In this document: in pieces, positions 6,187 through 11,054 of the stretch | Numbering within the stretch: position 1 is the stretch's first letter | Layout: each line of letters begins with the position of its first letter | From: Pseudomonadota bacterium | GTDB lineage: Bacteria; Desulfobacterota; Desulfobulbia; Desulfobulbales; SURF-16 | Assembly: GCA_030597865.1 (NCBI GenBank) | Contig: JAUVQZ010000083.1 | Location: forward strand, 1 to 11,054 | DNA: 11,054 nt | Direction of reading: 5' to 3' | The notes under the pieces: model-generated | Databases searched by the model: none | What the model saw: the letters and a program-made list of their open reading frames with translations, nothing else | What the model was told of the DNA's origin: nothing | Made by a program: the position numbers and the translations under genes

Positions 6187-8643
6187 TTAGCCCTTGTCCT
6201 TCATGGCCCGGAGGCGGGCCTGGTAGCGTTTGGGCGAGAGAACCTTGATTTTCTGCTCACCGATCTTGCTCCTGCCATGGTAGAACTGAACCTTCCAGGA
6301 GCCAAAGACCATCTCTTGGGGGCCGGGAAAGGTCAGAGAGGCCACCAGACGCTGGCAATAACCGCTCTCCACCCTTGTGGTACGCACCAGCTCATTCTTG
6401 GGATTGAGCCATCTGATTTCGATGGGAATACGGCTGCTGGCCGGCATGAAATTGACAAAAAAGAGGATGCCGAATTTATCACCCGACTGACCAGGAATGC
6501 CGATATCACTATGGGCGAACATCCGGTGTCTGAGCAGGGTTGATTCAACATCAGAGAGACTGGCAAACTGGCCGCTGAGATTATTTTGACCAGCAAAAGG
6601 CTTGTTAACGATGCCAAATTTCTCCACCTGCAATCCCCAGATCTTGACCTCGTCTTGGCCGCCATCTTGCCGGACAGCGGTCTGGGCAAGGGACGGTGGA
6701 ATCCTTGCAGGCCGCGATGAGTGGAGTTGGGCAGGATCAATCTCAACATTCTTGGCCTTATCGAGATTTTTGGCGCCATCAGCCCTGGTTTCGGAAAGAT
6801 CAACCCCCTTTAGATCAGCCCGGTTCAAATCAGCGTCATTCATATTGGCGTTGCGCAAATTGGCCCCCTGAAGCTGGGCATCGGTGAGATTAGCCCAGCG
6901 TAAATCCGCCCCGGAAAGGTTGGCCTCGGTGAGGTCGGTACGGGACAGATTGGCATTGGAAAAATCCACGTTATGTAAATCAGCATAGGCCAGGGTGGCG
7001 CCAATGAGGTTGGCGTTGCGCAGATTAAAGCGGACCACACTGACATCATCAAAAAGTTTTGATTTGAGCTTTACCAGGATCTGGGGGCTTGAGGTCAGGT
7101 TAATTCCGGTGAGATTGGCGCCCTTCAGGTCGGCATTATTCAGATCGGCATGGCTCAAATCAGCCCTGGTCAGATCAGCGGAGCTCAAAAAGGCATTGGC
7201 AAGATTAACCCTACTGAGGTCGGCCCCCACCAAGTTGGCCCGGGTGAGGTTGGCACGCAGTAGATTTGCCCCGGAAAGATCGGCGCCTTCCATGAAACTA
7301 TTGGTCAGATTGGCATCGACCAGGGTGACACCGCCTGAGATATCCGCCCCTTGGAGGTTAGCGCCGGTGAGATTGGCACGGTCCAGCTTAGAGCCCACCA
7401 GGATGGCGCCGGCCAGAGAGGCATTGGTGAGATTGGCCTTACTCAGATTACTGCCGACAAGGCTACTGTTGGCAAGATTGACATTGGTCAGATTGGCCAG
7501 TTCAAGAAGGGTATAGTCGAGATTAGCCTCACCCATCTCTGCGCCATGCAGATTGGCCTGGGAAAAATTGCCATGCTGCATCTGACCCCTGTGAAGATTG
7601 GCCTGGCTGAGATCCGCCTGGCTGAAGTTGGCCTCCTGCAAATTGGCCTCCCGCAGATTGGCTTGATAGAGCCGCGCTCCTGTGAGGTCAGCCTTGACAA
7701 GAATCACCCCCACCAGGGAAGCGCGGGAAAGTTCCACCCGGGCCATCTTGGCGTGACTCAAATCTGCCCCTTCCAGATTGGTGGTGGAAAGATCCGCATC
7801 CTCCAGGGAGATTCCGGTTAATTTTGCGTTCTGCAGTTTGGTGCCGGTGAGATCAGTTTTGGAAAAATCAGCGCCCCGGGCATCAACCCCGGACAGGTCC
7901 GCCTCTGTGAGCAAGGCAGCGGCCAGAGAGACATCCTTGAGTTGAGCGCCTCTGAGATTGGCCCTCCCAAGATTGCTGCCACTGAGATCCGCCCTGTCAA
8001 GCTGGGACTGGACAAGGTTTGCCTTTTGCACATTGGCCTCCCTCAGAATTGCCCCCTGGAGGTTGGCCCGGCTCAGATCGGCGTAGCTCAAATTGGCCCT
8101 GGTCAGATCAGCATCACGAAAATCAGCCCCGGTGAGATCAGCCTTGCTCAAATTGGCATCGGATAGATTTGCCTGCCGGAAGTCGACCTTACGCAAATCC
8201 AAGGTTGAGAGATCAATGCCTGCCAGATCCAGCCCCTTTAAACTACGGGAGGCCTGAAGACGCTGGGAAAGATCTTTAAGGCGTTCCTCGCTAAGGGATC
8301 CATCAAGGATATCTATGGACAGGGGCAAAGGCCCCTGGCGGGCGGTCTTGGGCAGAATGGTGGCAAAGAGGGTGGTGGTCTGACCACCGATCACCAGATA
8401 GGCGCCTGCTGCCAGCAGGAAGAGAAGGAGGAATGAGACGGCAAGATTACGGACACCTACCTTTGAGGCAGGGACAACATTTTCCTTCTTCTTGGCAGGA
8501 ACCACCAAGCCGGCTGTACGGCACTGGGGATTAGGGCATTGTAATTTACGGCCGATATACTTCTGGGGCAACACCTTTCTGAAACCGCAACCGGAACAGG
8601 CATAGAGCCCCTTTAGGCCGCTTTTTTTTCCTTTGGAGTTCAT
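6187..8643 (-). CDS. Membrane-anchored pentapeptide-repeat protein with N-terminal zinc ribbon
   Basis: An 818-residue protein. An N-terminal zinc ribbon has Cys16-x2-Cys19 and Cys36-x4-Cys41. A lysine-rich stretch precedes one membrane helix at about 66-87 (NLAVSFLLLFLLAAGAYLVI). Residues about 136-616 carry some 90 A(D/N)LxX pentapeptides, which fold as a square right-handed beta-helix. Residues about 665-803 form a non-repeat, beta-rich C-terminal domain (FGILFFVNF, GSWKVQFYHG) that vaguely recalls DUF3859. By the positive-inside rule the zinc ribbon is cytoplasmic and the long rod and C-terminal domain are in the periplasm. Qnr/MfpA-type pentapeptide proteins are soluble and far shorter, so a gyrase-protection role is not implied. 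The ATG at 8641-8643 is the first start after an in-frame TAA (8653-8655); no clear Shine-Dalgarno is seen. TATACT (8655-8660, minus) could be a -10 box but lies very near the ATG. It is divergent from the penicillin-binding protein gene. Function unknown. Confidence 0.9.
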   Translation of the reverse strand: MNSKGKKSGLKGLYACSGCGFRKVLPQKYIGRKLQCPNPQCRTAGLVVPAKKKENVVPASKVGVRNLAVSFLLLFLLAAGAYLVIGGQTTTLFATILPKTARQGPLPLSIDILDGSLSEERLKDLSQRLQASRSLKGLDLAGIDLSTLDLRKVDFRQANLSDANLSKADLTGADFRDADLTRANLSYADLSRANLQGAILREANVQKANLVQSQLDRADLSGSNLGRANLRGAQLKDVSLAAALLTEADLSGVDARGADFSKTDLTGTKLQNAKLTGISLEDADLSTTNLEGADLSHAKMARVELSRASLVGVILVKADLTGARLYQANLREANLQEANFSQADLSQANLHRGQMQHGNFSQANLHGAEMGEANLDYTLLELANLTNVNLANSSLVGSNLSKANLTNASLAGAILVGSKLDRANLTGANLQGADISGGVTLVDANLTNSFMEGADLSGANLLRANLTRANLVGADLSRVNLANAFLSSADLTRADLSHADLNNADLKGANLTGINLTSSPQILVKLKSKLFDDVSVVRFNLRNANLIGATLAYADLHNVDFSNANLSRTDLTEANLSGADLRWANLTDAQLQGANLRNANMNDADLNRADLKGVDLSETRADGAKNLDKAKNVEIDPAQLHSSRPARIPPSLAQTAVRQDGGQDEVKIWGLQVEKFGIVNKPFAGQNNLSGQFASLSDVESTLLRHRMFAHSDIGIPGQSGDKFGILFFVNFMPASSRIPIEIRWLNPKNELVRTTRVESGYCQRLVASLTFPGPQEMVFGSWKVQFYHGRSKIGEQKIKVLSPKRYQARLRAMKDKG
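6796..8238 (-). repeat. 15-base periodic tract coding for pentapeptide repeats
   Basis: The DNA coding for residues 136-616 repeats a degenerate 15-base unit (typical minus-strand core GCCAATCTC or GCCGATCTG). The protein phase is unbroken up to residue 435. A six-residue unit (SGGVTL, 436-441) then shifts it by one. A stretch of about 20 residues without the motif (517-536) interrupts it before the last 16 units. The units differ at many bases, so the tract looks old rather than recently amplified. Confidence 0.9.
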
Positions 8644-8678
8644 AAAGAGTCTTTAGTATACTGTTTTCACAAGAAATA

Positions 8679-8716
8679 AAGATAAGGGGGAACCATCGAA
8701 GGGGTTACCTTATCTT
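8679..8716. promoter_or_regulatory. Inverted repeat in the divergent spacer
   Basis: AAGATAAGG (8679-8687) pairs perfectly with CCTTATCTT (8708-8716). Inside, AACC (8691-8694) pairs with GGTT (8703-8706), leaving an 8-base loop and small bulges. It lies 36 bases upstream of the pentapeptide gene and upstream of the penicillin-binding protein gene. No T run follows closely on either strand, which argues against a terminator. A double-sided operator or a leader RNA structure is more likely. Confidence 0.4.
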
Positions 8717-8745
8717 GAAGATATGCTACAAAGCGGACAGGCCCG

Positions 8746-8773
8746 TTGCATAACCTGACCATCAATATATAGT
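8746..8773 (+). promoter_or_regulatory. Possible promoter for the penicillin-binding protein gene
   Basis: TTGCAT (8746-8751) and TATAGT (8768-8773, 5 of 6 to consensus) are separated by 16 bases. The resulting leader would be about 50 bases and very T-rich before the GTG at 8830. The -35 match is weak, so the call is tentative. Confidence 0.35.
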
Positions 8774-8829
8774 GTCGGAATATTATCCTTTTTATCAATT
8801 TTTTTTCTTTTTCACATACCTAAAATCAC

Positions 8830-11054
8830 GTGTCACCTGACAAACAGCATACAACACCTGCCAATCCCAACCAAGGCAAGTCCACGCCCGGCCCAAATAA
8901 ACAGCCGAGGGATCAGCAGGAGCTGAAACAGAATGCCATTAAATACAAGGCGTTCCAGCACACCTTTAGCCCCAAGGAGGTCAAGCATGGCCTGGATAGC
9001 AAGAAGATCAACAAACGCTTACGGGAATCGCGTAACCTGGAGGAGAGCTATCTCACCTATCTGCAGGAGCTGAAAAAAAACCCCACCAAGAAAATTCCCT
9101 TTCCATGGGACAGCCCCTTCCGGCGTTTTTTATTCTTTCTCTCCTTTTGGGCGCCAAAGGCCATAAAATGGTGCCTGGTGGGCCTTGCCAGCCTCTTTGT
9201 CATCAACTACATCCCCGGCCCCACCCAGCATATTGTCGAGTTTGTCATGGCCCGCACCATCTACGATGCCGCCCAGATAAAACGCCTGCCCGACAGTCTG
9301 GAAAACTATGCCCATTCTGCCCATATAGTTGACGCCCATGGCGGCATCATCAAGTCCTACGGCAAACGTGAGGTTACCCTGGCCATCCCGTACAAGGTAA
9401 AACAGGCGCTGCTCGCTGCTGAGGATCATTACCTGCTGCCCCACCCCGAACACCCCTGGTACGTTAACGGCTTTCTTATCCATGCCGGGGTCAGCTGGTT
9501 TAACCTTGTGGGTGCCGTCAAAGATACCCTGCAGGGTCGCCCCCGGGGCGGCTCCACCATTATCATGCAAAATGCCAAAAAGATTTTGGGCAACGAAAAA
9601 CGGAATATCCGCAATAAACTCGAAGAGATCATCATCTCTTACATGCTGGTCTCCCGTTTCGGCAAGGAGAAGAACCTCGACTTTTACATTAACACGGTGC
9701 CGGCAGGGGCAAATCTTTATGGATTTTCAGCCGCTGCCAAAAACTATTTCAAGAAAGAACTCTCCGAGCTCAATTACCAGCAGCTGGTAACCATTGCCTC
9801 GTTCATCCCTAACCATAACCGCCAGATAGCCTTCTATAAAGTCTTAGGGGGTACAAATTTTGAGGAGCTGAGTGAGAGCCACCAGCACCATGCCCAGAGC
9901 GCCATCAGCAAGATAAATCTGTCCCTTAAGCACCTTCGTGATATCAAAGAGATATCCATTGAAGAGTATGACATGTGGTACCTGATCAACGAGTCCTCCA
10001 TCCGCCAAATCGGCCTGCGTAATTTCGATTCCCCCCTCTACGGCAAGGAGGAATGGACCTCTTGGAATGTTATCCGTGAAGTCTGTTCCCGGGAGTATAC
10101 CATCGATGGTCAGACCGTCACCGGCGCCCAGCTTCTACTCGATGTCAAGGGCGACGTGGTGGTGGAAACCGGCGTTGACCTGACCTTGGTCGAGGAAACC
10201 AAAGGGATTATCGACCGCTTCCTCTCCAGTAAAAAGTATCAGGACATCCTGAAAAAACGAAACAAGACCCTGTGGAAGAAGGATCTTGACCGTTACCTGC
10301 AAAGGGGGGCCACCCCACCCTACACCGATTTTACAGAATTCATGGCGTTTCTGAAAAAGAACCTCAATGTCGGGGTGATCATGATCAACGCCAAGGGTGA
10401 AATTATCGCCTATGTGGGGGGCAAAGAATTTTTCAGCGAAGCCACGGATGTCAATAACAACAAAATCATCATCGACCTGATGAACTCAGAGGCCCAGATC
10501 ACCCCATCTTCAACAATTAAGCCGCTGATCGCCTATTTCGATATGCTGCAAAACGGCGCCACCCTGCAGACCAAATATACCGACAAACCCATTGAGTATA
10601 AATTCTCCACCAGTGAAGGCAGACATGTCTGGCTGCCCAGAAACTGGTATGGCTATGACAAAAAGGGCAAAGGGGCCAATCGCTACCAAGGCCGTAAGTA
10701 CACCTTGCTCGATGCCCAGGTCCAGTCGGTAAACACCATCTTTGCCAGGCTTTACAACGACCGGCAGGTGCGTAACGCCATGCTGCTCGCCTTTGACAAG
10801 ATTGGCCTGGGGTATAACCACGAAGATGCCAAATACTGGCCCTTTGGCATTGGTTCGTCAAATGTGGCCGTCCAACCCTGGCTTGGGGTGTACAATGCCT
10901 TTCTTGACGGCAATTACAAAAAACCGGCCTTTGTGAAGCGAATACTTGTGAACGGCAAGGTAATATACAGCCGCGACAAGGATCCTGCCAATATCAGTAT
11001 CCCCCTCTTTGATTCCAAGGTTGAGCGGGACAATGAACTCCTTGCCATGTATGA
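8830..11054 (+). CDS. Class A penicillin-binding protein (GT51 glycosyltransferase + transpeptidase), C-terminus outside window
   Basis: 741 residues are present with no stop before the right edge. Class A penicillin-binding proteins polymerise lipid II and cross-link peptidoglycan in the periplasm. Residues 1-110 are a polar, Lys/Gln-rich cytoplasmic tail, and the membrane helix is at about 111-129 (WCLVGLASLFVINYI). The GT51 domain shows AAED (196-199), GGSTIIMQ (240-247), KLEEI (263-267) and FYINTVPAGANLYG (285-298). The transpeptidase domain shows SxxK as S561-TI-K564 and SxN as S633-V-N635; the KTG motif should lie just beyond the window. Both domains are divergent: GT51 motif 1 carries an insert of about 13 residues (206-218) and GGSTITQQ has become GGSTIIMQ. 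The start is GTG at 8830: TAA lies at 8821 and no in-frame ATG occurs before residue 140, past the membrane helix. No Shine-Dalgarno is evident. It is divergent from the pentapeptide gene, with a 186-base spacer. Confidence 0.9.
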   Translation, partial: MSPDKQHTTPANPNQGKSTPGPNKQPRDQQELKQNAIKYKAFQHTFSPKEVKHGLDSKKINKRLRESRNLEESYLTYLQELKKNPTKKIPFPWDSPFRRFLFFLSFWAPKAIKWCLVGLASLFVINYIPGPTQHIVEFVMARTIYDAAQIKRLPDSLENYAHSAHIVDAHGGIIKSYGKREVTLAIPYKVKQALLAAEDHYLLPHPEHPWYVNGFLIHAGVSWFNLVGAVKDTLQGRPRGGSTIIMQNAKKILGNEKRNIRNKLEEIIISYMLVSRFGKEKNLDFYINTVPAGANLYGFSAAAKNYFKKELSELNYQQLVTIASFIPNHNRQIAFYKVLGGTNFEELSESHQHHAQSAISKINLSLKHLRDIKEISIEEYDMWYLINESSIRQIGLRNFDSPLYGKEEWTSWNVIREVCSREYTIDGQTVTGAQLLLDVKGDVVVETGVDLTLVEETKGIIDRFLSSKKYQDILKKRNKTLWKKDLDRYLQRGATPPYTDFTEFMAFLKKNLNVGVIMINAKGEIIAYVGGKEFFSEATDVNNNKIIIDLMNSEAQITPSSTIKPLIAYFDMLQNGATLQTKYTDKPIEYKFSTSEGRHVWLPRNWYGYDKKGKGANRYQGRKYTLLDAQVQSVNTIFARLYNDRQVRNAMLLAFDKIGLGYNHEDAKYWPFGIGSSNVAVQPWLGVYNAFLDGNYKKPAFVKRILVNGKVIYSRDKDPANISIPLFDSKVERDNELLAMY

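Noticed and set aside
6995..7821. Open plus-strand frames with repetitive Arg/Leu/Ser or Ile/Gly-rich products
   Set aside because: Their repeats only mirror the 15-base period of the pentapeptide gene on the minus strand.
6796..8238. Short-period repetition resembling a CRISPR or satellite array
   Set aside because: The period is 15 bases without unique spacers, and it codes in frame for A(D/N)LxX pentapeptides.
6187..8643. Fluoroquinolone resistance (Qnr-like) role for the pentapeptide protein
   Set aside because: It is several times longer, carries a membrane helix and zinc ribbon, and its repeats are predicted outside the cytoplasm.

Overview
The window reads as a piece of a Gram-negative chromosome, most likely from a deltaproteobacterium (Desulfobacterota, possibly Desulfobulbales-like). 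That placement is inference from protein style: a long HrpA-type helicase with DUF3418, a PAS-GGDEF protein, an orphan actin-like ATPase and a divergent class A penicillin-binding protein. It also fits the moderately GC-rich genes and AT-rich spacers. No rRNA, tRNA, CRISPR array, insertion sequence or phage gene was seen.

Layout, left to right. (1) 1-619, minus: a PAS domain, a coiled linker and the first part of a GGDEF domain, cut by the left edge. Its promoter (TTGACA-17-GACAAT) lies at 707-735, and its leader starts with a perfect 8-bp hairpin. (2) 878-4648, minus: hrpA, a complete DEAH-box RNA helicase with a GTG start. The 258-base gap to gene 1 holds a T9G9 homopolymer junction and a GC-rich inverted repeat. 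(3) 4858-6033, plus: an actin/MreB/MamK-like ATPase with a disordered N-terminus, divergent from hrpA. The 209-base spacer holds a likely sigma-70 promoter and a long leader with two nested inverted repeats followed by a T run. (4) 6052-6100: a strong bidirectional terminator between convergent genes. (5) 6187-8643, minus: an 818-residue protein with a zinc ribbon, one membrane helix, about 90 pentapeptide repeats and a C-terminal beta-type domain. (6) 8644-8829: a divergent regulatory spacer with a 9+4 bp inverted repeat. (7) 8830-11054, plus: a class A penicillin-binding protein (GT51 plus transpeptidase), cut by the right edge before its KTG motif.

No two genes are close enough to form an operon; every gene appears to have its own control region. 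The three genes on the right (actin-like filament former, membrane-tethered pentapeptide rod, divergent peptidoglycan synthase) all plausibly act at the cell envelope. They may be a functional neighbourhood for cell shape or envelope organisation, but that is inference from adjacency. hrpA and the PAS-GGDEF gene look like ordinary RNA-processing and c-di-GMP signalling genes. The points most worth following up are the substituted phosphate-2 motif of the actin homologue, its structured leader, the architecture of the pentapeptide protein and the altered GT51 motifs of the penicillin-binding protein.
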